From the NCBI GenBank assembly GCA_015680685.1, contig MNCI01005887.1, positions 515,424 through 579,423 of the forward strand: 64,000 bases of DNA, read 5' to 3'. Numbering within the stretch: position 1 is the first letter of the stretch; each line of letters opens with the position of its first letter. Position numbers and translations under genes: made by a program. Of the stretch, positions 24,649-35,855 are shown piece after piece. This DNA is from Gnetum montanum (Eukaryota; Streptophyta; Gnetopsida; Gnetales; Gnetaceae). The notes under the pieces were generated by a model. It did not search any database, was not told where the DNA came from, and was given only the letters and a program-made list of their open reading frames with translations.

Positions 24649-24653
24649 CCAAA

Positions 24654-25830
24654 TGTTGAAGCAAACATTACTCAAATCTCTATATGGTCCAACACATATA
24701 TAAGGAATCTATGGTTACAAAGGGCATATGAAACCACAAAGAAAAATATAATGGATTATCTATTATAGAAAATATCTATTTCAAGATTGGGTTGTATCAC
24801 ATTTTTTCAACCAAGAGACTCAATAAACTTTCCACCTATGTTGCCAAAGAAAGTACTATATTAATGGAGTATTTCAAGCAAACATAGCCCATCTATTTTT
24901 TCTAGTTAGTCAAAAAAGGTTTGAAAAGAAAAAGACAAGGAAAGCTGCTCTTACATTCCCTTGTCTTATTAGAAAGCTATGCAGGCAAGTGGAAATTTTG
25001 GGCTACATAAATGATGTTATTCGAAGAGCCAAAAATAATTCATATGCAAAGATTTCCAAACTAGTGCCACCCAAGAAGAATTTAGTGAAAAAATCGATAG
25101 GCATTGAGACTATGGCAAAGTCAACATTAACAGCAAACATTCCAACTATAAGAACAAAATAGGTAGGACTGAGTGGATCAACCCCAACTACAAAATGAGT
25201 AGGAGCAAGTGTCCCACCAGCATAACAACCTAATTGAAGACCTTCTATGTTCCATTTACAACAAATTCTAGAAATAATTAATTGGGATAGTAGAGAAGTC
25301 TCAAGCATGTATAGAGTTAGAGATAATCCAAGTAGACCAGCAACATCCATAAGACCCACTAGTGGTCAAATATATTTGCAAGTAGAAGAAAATGATGATT
25401 GGGCACAATAGATCTTTGGGAAAGCTCCATTATTTTAGGTGATGTTAGAAACTAGTGAAGGAGCCACTATAGTGGTGATGTAATACTAATATGTAGTAGG
25501 AGCAACAAAGGTAATAACTAACCACATCAAAGAGTCATTTGATGTTTCAATTGTGCCACATAGAGACATTTCTAGAGCCAAAGATGTATAGAAATTAGCT
25601 AGAACATCAGGAAAAGAGATTAGACCCCCTACCAAACATGAAGATGCACTAGAAAGACTACTATAGATAGGGAAAGTCATGCAAAATATTTTTGATATCA
25701 CTACAGTGTAGTCAAAATTAATATCTACTAAAGAAAAACTAGTTGATAGGGGTCCTACCATTTTTGGACCAACAGAATTTATTATACAAATCACAATACG
25801 ATCTGATCATATGCTTCGAGGACAATATTG
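24654..25830 (+). pseudogene. Post-pol ORF of G, middle part
   Basis: It continues the ORF across element F. LTFPCLIRKLCRQVEILG at about 24951-25002 matches the C-terminal signature of the plant transposon protein domain (L-x-FP-x-LI-x-x-LC), and element C has LPFPCLIKKL in the corresponding place. After it a Lys-rich, low-complexity stretch (25050-25150) and about 600 bases of weakly open frame follow, with scattered stops. Confidence 0.6.
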
Positions 25831-27030
25831 AGTGGATTGCCAAGAACACTCGCATATATCATTGCGTTCAACAAATATAAAAGATATTATATTACATATG
25901 ATACAACTATAATTTGTGTTACCATGATGAGAAATGGATAAAATATGTATCATTTTTATGTTATAATTTTTATGGATTTTATGCTTATAATAAATGAATA
26001 ATAAACATACATGCATTGTAATCCCACTTGGGTATAAGGGAAATGCTTGTGTTGTAATTCCTCTTAGGGACAGGTGCAACACCACACAAAAATTCAAATA
26101 AAATGACTCTTATTCACAGCCTCAATGGCTCAACACCATGCCATATAGTTGTAACCTCCTTGGATAAGGTTGAATCCTCACAACTTATGAAAACAAGAAA
26201 TAAATAAATATGTGTATGGTTTTAGTGTTTTATAATGTTTTTAGTATTTTAATATTTAATCCATAACAGTGCAAATGAGGGAAAACAATAAGCTTTATTC
26301 ACCATACAAACATTGGACTCTACATTGACCAAATGGTTTTGTGCTACATAAGCATAATAGAACTCTAATAGAGTCTGGCTACACTTGTGAAAGTGATAAC
26401 TCAAAACATACACAAAATAGGGAAGGAATCGCTTATCTAAGGAAGAAAGAACTCTCCACACAAAACCAAATGCCAAGCACCAAAGGAAAAGCTAAAAATC
26501 AAGTTCATTTTGTATGAAGCTCATCCCAAGTATTTATAGTTTCTGCAACATAACAATAAGGGTTTGCTAATGCCCATGCATCAATAGAAGTCCATCAACA
26601 TAGCCTAAGCATTTCATGACATGCTAGAGGATACCAAGAGACAAAAATGCTAAACCAAAGCACCAAGGAGGGTGCATCAACACCCCTATGCTAACATAAT
26701 GTATGCATTGGCTCAAGCAAGCTAGCACACCCCTGCCTCCTCACACTTTGCCAACTCTTTATAGATGAAGTTGGGATGCCAAGGAACATGTTAGAGCCTT
26801 CTAAGGATTTTTAAACAAAGCCAAAAATATCTTGGGAAGCCTGAAACATGCACCAAACTTGCAAGTGTGAATTGAAAGGTCAAGATGCAAACTTGGAAGG
26901 TAGAAACCTCAACCATGAGTGCAAAAATCATAAACACAAGGTACATGACACAAATCCTAAATCTAGGGCTTATAATTAACTTACAAAATGTCACTAGATG
27001 ACTCATCACCAATCATGGTAGAAACAAGGA
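25831..27030. other. 1.2 kb inside G with no counterpart recognised in C
   Basis: No gene seen. The ORF homology between G and C fades at about 25830 and resumes at about 27040, so this may be an inserted element. GTAATCCCACTTGGG and GTAATTCCTCTTAGGG at about 26020 and 26054 are imperfect repeats. No clear ends or duplication could be found. Confidence 0.35.
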
Positions 27031-27229
27031 TGCAAGTTAAAGAAATTGTAGTGTGAAGGCTACAAGAAGAATTGGCCACATTATGAGCTAAAAGGCAAGA
27101 TACTACGTTGTACATTGCACTAGACCAATTATTTCAATTCAAAAGCAATCAACAAATGGATATGGATAAAGATAAAATAGTTTGGAATGCTTCAATAGCA
27201 TAGGCTTAGACATACACCCATGTCAAGGA

Positions 27230-28115
27230 TGTCATTGCATTAGAAGAAGAAAATAAGAAGATTGCTATAGAAAACTTGAGGTTGATAGACATTGAAAAAG
27301 AAAAGAATGTACTTGAAGAAAGTATCCATCAACTAAGAGAGTAGTTTGCTAGAGTCAAGCTAGATATGAGACGACTGACCTATGAGAACAAGATCCTATC
27401 AATGGAAGAAATACATGCAACTATAAAAAAGTCAGGTATTGAAATCAACACATGGTAGAATGAGGCCAAGAAACACGAAAGACTCAAAGAACACTTTAAA
27501 GATCAAGTGGAAATGTACAAGAAGATTAATGAAAAAGAAATTCATATAGCCAAGGCTAAGATCAGTTTCATTACATAGCAAACACTTAACTGACAATCCA
27601 TCTTGGATAGTCTTGCCCTTTTCCACCAAGTTGAGCTAAAGAATAAAGGCTAACAAATAGAAGATTTAATAGAATACATGGGTTTAGCATATCTACGTTA
27701 TGCCAACTTGGCCATGTTGACAGTAGGTAGACCAAGAATATAACTAAAGCAACAACTAGTTACTATGTATTCCATGTATGAAGAGAGTTTGCAGAAAAGA
27801 AAGATGCATAGCAAAAACTCTACATCACAAACTCTAAACTTCAAGTAGTCAAATCAAGTTATCAAGACCAAAAAGATGTCATAGCAAATTTGGTGAGAAG
27901 AATGATTGATTATCAAAAATTACAAAAGATGACTAAAGCATTTAAAGTAAAGAGAACACACTTTAAAACATGGTATGTCAAAGCCAATAAAATGTTCTTC
28001 TAACTGTCATGTCCTTGGGGCTTACCAACACCTATAAATATTGTTGAATTAGCATGAAGAGTGCATGATCCCAAGACTGAAGAAGAATAGCTAAGAGCAC
28101 TATTAAATAGGTGCT
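27230..28115 (+). pseudogene. Post-pol ORF of G, coiled-coil C-terminal part
   Basis: With stops, the frame encodes LEEENKKIAIENLRLIDIEK and further heptad-rich sequence, then YMGLAYLRYANLAMLTVGRP, LVRRMIDYQKLQKMTKAF and, near the end, HDPKTEEE. Element C has YMELANLQYANLAMSTTERP and LVRRMNEYYELQKVIRVF in the same order. The two copies lie in separate elements on opposite strands, so this is a conserved component of the family. High Glu/Lys content and spaced Leu/Ile predict a long coiled coil. The cellular role is unknown. Confidence 0.65.
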
Positions 28116-28388
28116 AATTCAAGAAGTTAGACAACAAAGGGAAAAAGCCAATGAAGGAACTACATCAAATTTCATTTTGTTCTGTTTTGTTTTTGTCATG
28201 TGTCAGTCATGTACTACACAATAATTTTGTAATACCACTAGAACAAAGATGCAACATTTATAGTTAGAGTTAGTCATATATATATATATGTCATGACGTC
28301 AAGTCCATGTAACCCCACATGTTGTAATGAACTCTATCCTCCTTTTATTTAAACTCAAGGACAATTTTTTAGTTAGTCATAAGGGTAT

Positions 28389-29268
28389 GATGAACACCTT
28401 TTTGTAGAAGACTACAATATCATATCTATGATATCGTAGATGTGATATTATAGCTCATTACATATGATGTCATTGATACAATATAGTAGACCATGGTCAT
28501 GCCTACAAACATGAGCCCACCATCATGTCAAACAACAGAAGTTTTGGCAACACTTAGCAAAATTCGTACAATATATTTCTGTAAAGTTAGAGTTACCTGT
28601 AATGCTAATAAGGTGGTGATTAACAGTTGCACAACATCTTTATTTGAGTGGATTGTTCCTAGATACAATTCATGAATGGCAATAAAGATCAAGATTGTTC
28701 TTCATCATTGTAACATCTTACATAAAATAGATTTACTTTTTAATGCCTTTTATTTTTACTATGTCATTTACATTCCTTAAGTCTTTCAATATTACAATAT
28801 CCATTAGTAAGGAGGAATGAGTACAACTAGTTTTGAGTGTGAAGTGTAATTGTTTGGTAACCCACTAGTGACTTTACTTGATTGACTTAGTAGTAAAGTT
28901 ACTTGGTAATCCCAATAATAATTACATCAACCTATGATGTGTATAGAAAACCAAGAACAAATACTTATCGCTAATAGGCTAGAGTAGCTTTATATTTCCA
29001 TTATACTTAGTAATAGAGTTTACATTCGTTTTCACTATGATTACACTTAGCACACTTAAGAGCCAACAACATTATTTAATTGTATTCCTCACTAAGAGTT
29101 AGCCTATACATTCCATGCTTCACTAACTTTGAGTGAGAAAACAACAATCAAAAACTTCTTCTCCACTCACTACTATACTTACATTGTCCATCCATGGATT
29201 ACAATCTAGTCGTGCATGAATGCATGTGACTTGTATGGTTGAGTGTTGGAATCCTCTACTACTCATCA
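28389..29268 (+). repeat. 3' LTR of element G
   Basis: 880 bp from TGATGAACACC to CTACTCATCA, preceded by a purine tract AAGGGTA and followed by CTTAG. GATATC words remain at 28418-28450, but most CG steps have become CA or TG, so this LTR is older than those of A, B and F. An ATATATATATAT run lies just upstream of the LTR, at 28276-28290. Confidence 0.82.
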
Positions 29269-29909
29269 CTTAGTATAAGTTTGACATTAATTAATTTCAA
29301 CTCTTTGAATCTACAATTAATGAGTTATTTACCACAAATTATAAAGCCTTTACAACATTGCTACTTTAAAGAAGTTGAATTTTTGTAGTTTAAATGAAAG
29401 CCTCAATAGTGTGTTGGATATTTAGAATCCTAATAATGATTTGTTTGATTCATCAAAGAGATGAGTATCATGTTTTATTAATATTTGACATTCCTATATG
29501 GTGATCAAAGTAAGCAAATATTATTTGGTCTAAATTCAATTAAATATTAAGTGTTAATTACTCATTAGATATATAGAACTCTATGATTTAAATTGCATAG
29601 ATATTGCTCATACCTCAAAGGTTTAGATTTATTTATACTTAGTTCATTTAAGTTTACTAGTATGAGTTTTGCTACTTCCATTTAGGTACTAATGGCCTTA
29701 GATGTCTCTTAGACAAAAAAGAAATTTCTTTGTTCATTGTTTCTTCAATGTTTCATTATCCAAAATTCATAGATTTGGTGTTGTAGCTCTTTACATAAGT
29801 TTTAGCTATCCGTCACAAAGTTTTGTTTACAAATAACCCTCATCTTCAACCATCTACACAACTTGAATGTTGTTTTCATCATCTTAGTGGTGTTGGAACC
29901 TTCAAATAA

Positions 29910-30040
29910 TTGTAATATAGGTACACCTCAATATATAGTGCAATTATGACTTTATAACTTAGCATTGCCCACCAGAATCAAGCCCATGACTTTGAGCTTT
30001 CAAATCAAAAATCTTACTACTAGGCTAACACCTTATTGTT
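29910..30040 (-). repeat. SINE-like repeat, family 1
   Basis: Read on the minus strand: a tRNA-like head with an A-box-like TAGCCTAGTAGTAAGA and a B-box-like GGCTTGATTCTGG, then GCTAAGTTATAAAG and a tail containing GGTGTACCTATATT. Same layout as 33687, 35544, 35722, 42877 and 51710. Confidence 0.7.
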
Positions 30041-30762
30041 ATTGACTGTGCTATTTGAGAATTTCTTTATGCTATTTTCTCATCTAAATGTCCTTAGCGT
30101 TCTCTTCTTTGATACTTTTAAACAATCTTCTAACATCTTTTATACTTTCAAACAATCTTCCTATAACTTAAATATTGTATAAAGTCATAGTTATTTTAAA
30201 TTTTTGACTATTGTTCATTTCTAAAGTCATTTTTTTAATAAGCAAAGAGTGAACATCCCATACTCTTGAACATTTATAGAAAATTTAGGGAAAAAAACAT
30301 TTATTAACCATCTTGCATTAACACTAGGGCATTGAAAACATTGTATGCAAAAAATAGAATCATCACACAAAAGCTCATACTCATCATACCGTTTCAATAT
30401 TAGTGGATGCCTAAACTATCATATTAATGAACCATTCAAGCACCTTAGCATTTAGTTTAAACAAATCTTCACCATCAACATTTTTATTATCTCCTCTATC
30501 ATTATTCAAATTCATCCCTTTAATTTTTGCCTAATAAAAGCAACTTAACATTTAACTTTTACAATCTTCACTTTTAAGGTGTTTAATATCTCCTTTACCA
30601 CTATTCAATTTTTTCCTAGCATCTCCTTTACCATTATTCAATTTTGTCCCATCAATTTTTCCTAATGCATGCTTTTTGATGACATTTGTAAACCATGCTT
30701 TTTTATGACATTTGTAAACCATTGAGGACATTGAAAACATTGTGTACAAAAAATTATATTGT

Positions 30763-30925
30763 CACAAAGAAACTCATGCTCATCTTGCTAAGGAAGATCT
30801 TGGAAGGGTCGGTCGAAGCAAAATCTTAACCTTTCTTTTGAGGTTAGTCGCTGCATCCAATTTTGAATCAAGTCTTACGACATGGAAGCATCTTACTATT
30901 ACTCCAGGTGGTGGCCCCCATTGTG
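30763..30925 (-). repeat. SINE-like repeat, family 2
   Basis: Minus strand: CTGGAGTAATAGTAAGATGC as an A-box-like start, ACTTGATTCAAAATTGG as a B-box-like block, then AGGTTAAGATTTTGCTTCG and CTTAGCAAGATGAGCATGAG. The copy at 38425-38570 follows the same order. tRNA-derived SINE is the best reading. Confidence 0.55.
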
Positions 30926-31432
30926 TGCAACTCATGACTTAAAAATAAGTAGATTATTGTTGTCCTTTACTATCCACTATTGAGTTTATTAAAGAATTAG
31001 AAATCGAATTAAAGGGGAAATAAAAAATTAAAATTTACAAATTCCTTCCCTTCGGGAAGAAAGATAACGGTAGTGATGACTGATTGTTCCATTTACATAC
31101 AAGACTTGTACATCAAGTTAATTGATGTGCATAATACACCATGAAGTCCTGAATCCATTTGCAAAATAGGGAAAAGCAATTTAGTTTAAAGATTATTGGC
31201 AGACTGCAGATCACTCGGAGATGTACTGATAAAATGGTTATTAGGTAGCATTATCAAGTACCAAAAGATCATACTCGTTACAGTAAAAAATCAGCCCTTG
31301 ATGAATGGAATCTGATCTTGAGGGATAGACATAAAACAAAACTTTTCCGAATTGCATGTAGGGATGTCTACGATAATGACACAATTTAACAATTGCAGGA
31401 TATGAAACAAAACTTTCCCCAATTAGATGCAG

Positions 31433-32872
31433 TCACCACCGCCGAACCAGGGAGAAAAGAAGCTGTAAAACACAGAGTAAATAAATACGGTTACAGAACA
31501 GTATGTTAAACTTTAATCAAGAACACAAACAAATGAGAAACCATGCAGTAAGGAAATGAGAAATTATGCCAAAGGAAGACAAATTCATACCTCTAAAAAC
31601 TCAAAGGGACTACCACTCTTGTACTGACTACTTTGGTCTGTACTCTTTCTGAAAATTGGGGAAATTACAGAAAAAATAAATCTCCATCCAACAAGTAAAA
31701 TAAGAGTGCCCGCCATGGAGATCAAAACATTTGATACTGCTGGAAAGAACCCAAATTTGAGTCCTTCAATGATCAAACCCAACTAATAAACACACCAGCA
31801 AAATAATTTCAGTATTTAAAATGTAAACAAGACTTGAAAACGTGGCCTAATAACAGGAAACATAAACGTTTGAATGGATATGGGAAGGCACATATACCGG
31901 AATGCCTACTGCCCAGGACTTGGTGGCTGCAACAAGAGCTTTGCCCTTGCCATTACCACCTAATGCATCTTCCTTGAAACCATCAAGGAAAAACGCACCC
32001 AGAACCCATCCTGAAGCACAACCAGAAACAATTACCATTTGCAGGAATAATACTTAACATAAACATCAATAACTAAGCAGAGTTTTCAGGAAAATTGAAT
32101 CCAGCATTTTATTTTTTATTTTTTATTTTCTATACAGCAAAACAGTCACGGAAACCTGTGAAAAACAACGAATATTAAGCTTACCTGCAAATAGATTATC
32201 AGTAGAACCCACAGTATCCCAGCACAGGACAGGCAAGCCCTGGTTTGCCCTAGAAATGGCCGAGAATGCAAGCAGTGACAGTCCATCTCCTATTCCCAAA
32301 ACAAGAACGCCCCTTCGCATGCCAAAACAAACCACACCAAATTCCCAACCTCATTTCTCAACATCAAACCCTTGCTGAATTCCAAACAAAAAACATTAGG
32401 GAAAAAAAGGGGCGAAACCCTGAACTCAAGGTAAATCTCCAAACTACCTCCAATTACGCGGCAGGATGCCAGGTTTCTCCTCGGATTCCTTGTCCAATCG
32501 AATGACCCCTTCTACAGAAGCATCCTCGCTCTCCAGCGACACAACCTGCAAAAGCTCAGGATCCTGCTCTGGCTTCTGCTGCTGCCGTTTTGAAGAAGAA
32601 ATTCCTGGATTCCCAGTTGCAGTTGCAGTGGCATCTTCTTTCTCGGCAGATGAAAAGACTCTTGTGAATCTAAGCCGCTTTACAGTTGCAGTAGGGCGTG
32701 GCCTGCTGATAAAAACGCTGCGGATTGGTCTTAATGTGCAGCGTTTGAGTGAGAAATGCCGTGGATTTGCAGAGCTGAGACTGATGCTTGGAAAACGAGA
32801 AGAGGACGCCCATGACGCCATTGATAGAGTTTGTGCTGTAGCAGCAACACAAGTTGAGCTTTGTAGAGACAT
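31433..32872 (-). CDS. DUF3054 family membrane protein, plastid-type (five exons)
   Basis: Exons on the minus strand: 32872-32448, 32312-32185, 32010-31898, 31782-31591 and 31462-31433; all introns have GT/AG ends and the phases agree. The product is 295 aa. Residues 1 to about 75 are Ser/Arg-rich with few acids, as in a plastid transit peptide; 76-140 are variable and polar. The conserved domain starts at PRNWRGVLVLGIGDG (about 139-150), with hydrophobic segments at about 143-160, 186-197 and 235-260, KSWAVGIP at the end of exon 3 and LVGWRF in exon 4. This order matches the DUF3054 family of bacteria and plastids. Its biochemical role is not known; a plastid membrane location is inferred. 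The short last exon encodes LLFSLVRRW. Reading through the last donor gives EV and a stop instead. Confidence 0.85.
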
Positions 32873-33423
32873 TGTTTTGACAGGTAAACTGTTGTTGTTG
32901 ATGAAGATTCTTGCGAAGACGAGAATTTGCGGAGAGGACGAGATGATTGTCTCTGTAGCTGTGCTGTGCTGTGCCCACCTGTTTTGTGGAAATTATTTGA
33001 GAGGCAGCCACAAAATTGAATTTTGGCATATTTTTCTTTTCAGTGCAGCAATGGCGGCTGTTTTTTGAACTTATCCTGTTCAAATTCGGTCGTCTTTTAA
33101 AATAGGCAAAGCTCTACATCCGTCTTCCTTAAACGTGATAAATTCCTTTCAAAAAAATTAGGAAATTCGGAGCACAATTTCAGTGTAGTCTCGGGAGTGG
33201 ACGTAGGTATCCACCTGAACTTACAATTTCTTTTGGGAGATGAGTGTTTTAAACACTAGACTACACTACCAGGTACAACAAATAATTTTTTTATGCCGTT
33301 TAGAAAACTTTTTTAACAATATTTATCCTTAACAATATTTATCCATGTATAATATTTAGTCAAATTACAAGCATTAAACTCTTAACTTTAAGTTTTTAAA
33401 TCAAGAGTCCTACCAAATATCTA
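32873..33423 (-). other. Upstream region of the DUF3054 gene
   Basis: Likely 5' UTR and promoter. The open frames here are shadows. No clear TATA box is evident at a fixed distance. At about 33190-33285 the minus strand has a tRNA-like stretch (GTAGTCTAGTGTTTAAAACA and later AAGTTCAGGTGGATACC), possibly another SINE. Confidence 0.4.
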
Positions 33424-33620
33424 AAATGAATAGAACTTTTTAACTTAGTATTGTTTAACATAATCTATCTCATAATGAATAGAACTTTTTAACTTAGTAT
33501 TGTTTAACATAATCTATCTCATAATGAATAGAACTTTTTAACTTAGTATTGTTTAACATAATCTATCTCATAATGAATAGAACTTTTTAACTTAGTATTG
33601 TTTAACATAATCTATCTCAT
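33424..33620 (+). repeat. Tandem repeat, 49 bp x 4
   Basis: The unit beginning AATGAATAGAACTTTTTAAC and ending CATAATCTATCTCAT occurs four times without a visible difference apart from the first base or two. Perfect identity suggests recent expansion or an assembly effect. It lies 550 bp upstream of the DUF3054 start codon. Confidence 0.92.
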
Positions 33621-33686
33621 AAATTGGAATTAAAGTGTCTTACCAATGCGCTTATGGTTCATTGTATTTTAACAAATATATGTTGG

Positions 33687-33810
33687 AACAATACACCCCC
33701 CAAGATATACAGTCTAAAACTTTATAACTCAACATTGCCTACTAGAATCAAACCCATGACTTGAAGCTTTCAAATCAAGAGTCTTACCATTGAGCTAATA
33801 CCTCATTGTT
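33687..33810 (-). repeat. SINE-like repeat, family 1 (clear copy)
   Basis: Minus strand: AACAATGAGGTATTAGCTCA and ATGGTAAGACTCTTG (A box), then CATGGGTTTGATTCTAG (B box), GGCAATGTTGAGTTATAAAG and a tail with TATATCTTGGGGGGTGTATT. The spacing of the boxes (about 40 bp) fits a tRNA-derived polymerase III promoter. It carries a body and tail beyond the tRNA part, so it is not a tRNA gene. Confidence 0.75.
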
Positions 33811-35543
33811 ATTTTAACAAATATAGTTGTTAGACCCGAAAAAAATATTAATGACGAGCAAAAAAAGTATATCACAAGCTTAACACTAAGTAGACATCAT
33901 TGAAAAAATTATATGGAAAAAAATTTTGATTTTAGGATTGTTTACTCATATGAACAACCTTACACTTGATACATTAAAAAAATAAGTGAAGAAAATTAAT
34001 TGTTACTAGGAAGGAAAGTCTCAGTTCTAACAAAATTTACATCACTTTTCAACATCCATGCTTGAACTTAAAATAGCAAAATGAGTCAATATAGAGAGTC
34101 GTAGTTTAATACCAATATTTGTATCAAAGCAAGAAAGTGGTGTCACTTGTGAAAGATCTTCACCTCATCACTTGTTATTAATCTTACATCAATAATCTTT
34201 ACCATCAAGTATAATCTTCTTGTCAACACAAGTTTTAATCTTCGAGTTAATAGTACTTTTTCCAAATAAGAAAAAATTGTCTTATGAGCTATTTGTGGAT
34301 GTTGCTTAATATTTTCTCTAATACCAATAAAAATATGCATATAAACTTCTCTCTTCTTTGAATTCTTTATTACCATCTGATTATTTTTATTGTTGACATT
34401 AACTTGATTTTTTGTATCTTTAACTTCAACACATTTTTTTCTCCTTTTTTTTTAAGAATTTTTTCTCTTAAGTAAAAAATAACAAGCATTAAACGAATGT
34501 CCTCCGCAATGGTAAAAGTTGGAAGAACTAGGAAGATTATAATATGTAATTAGCTGACTTATGTTGGAAGAACTAGGAAGATTATAATATGCAATTGGCT
34601 GAATATAAGTCGTTTTCCTTGCTTGTAATACCAATTCCTTTTTACAATTGAGAAAGTTGATTTAAACAAAAAAAAGCATCTACAAAAACCAAAGGTTGTA
34701 GAAATAGCCTGCATATGCATAATGAAACTAAGAAAACTAACAATTTCTTGCTTGGCTTTCTGAAAAATCAATGAAAGATTATGTAACTTGACAAAATATA
34801 GAATTTTAACATATTATTCAAATTAGATATCAAAATCTAGAGCCCACTTATGAATGATCAACACCACATGTTTATTTATAAAAGACCCTATATCTAGGGC
34901 ATGCTACACCATAGAAGCATTGTCTAACTCAACAAGTAGAAAAAACATAAGAATAAAACCTAGCGTAAAGGACTTGGATGTTATATTTTTTCATTGCATC
35001 ATTTAACTACAAAACAAAACTCAAATTATGATGTAGGTAACCCAAAATTTGAATAAACACATATTGTGATGAAAGATCAACAACCAATGGCTCATATACA
35101 TCATTAGGAAGAACAAAATTGAGTGTTTTACTTACATCAACATCACTAGAAAAAGGTGTCATAGCTTTTTTTCTTACTAACTTGTAAATCTACATTTTGA
35201 GAATCAATGAAAATTTCTGCATTGATAAAAGAAGCAAAAATTTTAACATTGGTTGAAGAAGATAGAAGTAATATAGAATTTCCCTATGGGGGATTCTAGA
35301 GAAATCAAATATGCTAAAAAATTTGAAAAGAGAAAATTCAGATCTGCTAAAGAATACCAAATTTGCTAAAAAAACATCAAATCCACTAAAAAATCAGATT
35401 CAATGGAGAAACATCAAATCCATTATAAAAACATAAAATTCACTAAAAAAATCATATTCATGTCATATAGAAAACACTCTTGTGTAAATTTACTCTTTAG
35501 CACATGTAGCCAACATGGGGGTGTTTGATGTTGAAACTCTAAA
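33811..35543. other. AT-rich intergenic region; possible gag-like trace
   Basis: No gene supported. On the minus strand near 34452-34634 a short frame holds FYHCGGHSFNACYF, which could be a decayed zinc knuckle of a copia-type gag, preceded by a 35-40 bp direct repeat (TGGAAGAACTAGGAAGATTA at 34518 and 34564). The evidence is too thin for an element call. Confidence 0.3.
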
Positions 35544-35855
35544 ACAATTATCATATAAGTACACCCCAAGATGTATAATCTAATTAGAACTTTATAACTC
35601 ATTATTGCCCACCAAAATCAAACCTATGACTTGGAGTTGTTAAATGAAGAGTCTTACCACTACGATAACACCTCATTGTTCTATCCTTTAAAATTTTGAA
35701 GGGTGTTCAAATCTTGAAATAGTTGTAATATAGTTACACCCTAAGATATATAGTCTAATTAGAACTTTATAACTCAACATTTTCCATCAGAATCAAACTC
35801 TTAACTTGGAGCTTTCAAATCAAGAGTCTTTCCACTAAACTAACACCTCATTGTT
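35544..35855 (-). repeat. Two adjacent SINE-like repeats, family 1
   Basis: Copies at 35544-35680 and 35722-35855 stand head to tail on the minus strand, each with the AACAATGAGGTGTTA start, an A-box-like part, GGTTTGATT or GAGTTTGATTCT as B box, GAGTTATAAAGTTCTAATTA and a TATATCTTAGGGTGTA-type tail. They differ at many positions, so they look like separate insertions or an old duplication. Confidence 0.75.

Larger units (their letters stand above)
14119..29268 (+). mobile_element. Element G: older retrotransposon 3' part, split by F
   Basis: The pieces 14119-15012 and 24654-29268 join across element F: its CCAAA duplication sits at both junctions and the encoded ORF continues. Contents are a post-pol ORF (a domain, then a coiled coil), a polypurine tract near 28381-28388 and a 3' LTR at 28389-29268 followed by CTTAG. 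No pol is seen upstream, so the 5' part is lost or is the unrecognised sequence before element A. The minus-strand element C carries the same ORF between its 3' noncoding region and 3' LTR. Confidence 0.7.
29269..31432. other. Intergenic region with SINE-like and short repeats
   Basis: No coding region supported. Contains two tRNA-like repeats, annotated separately, and a cluster of short imperfect repeats at about 30488-30730 (ATCTCCTTTACCATTATTCA three times, GACATTTGTAAACCAT twice). The part after 30945 is the likely 3' side of the gene at 31433. Confidence 0.6.

Noticed and set aside
32466-33083. Plus-strand and second minus-strand frames of 130-200 codons over the DUF3054 first exon
   Set aside because: They are shadows of exon 1, which has transit-peptide features, correct splice sites and family-consistent continuation.
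33424-33620. CRISPR-like array
   Set aside because: Direct tandem repeat without spacers in a plant nuclear genome.
33687-33810. Genuine tRNA gene
   Set aside because: A and B boxes are present, but the acceptor stem does not close, a body and tail follow, and several diverged copies occur nearby; SINE-like repeat is more likely.
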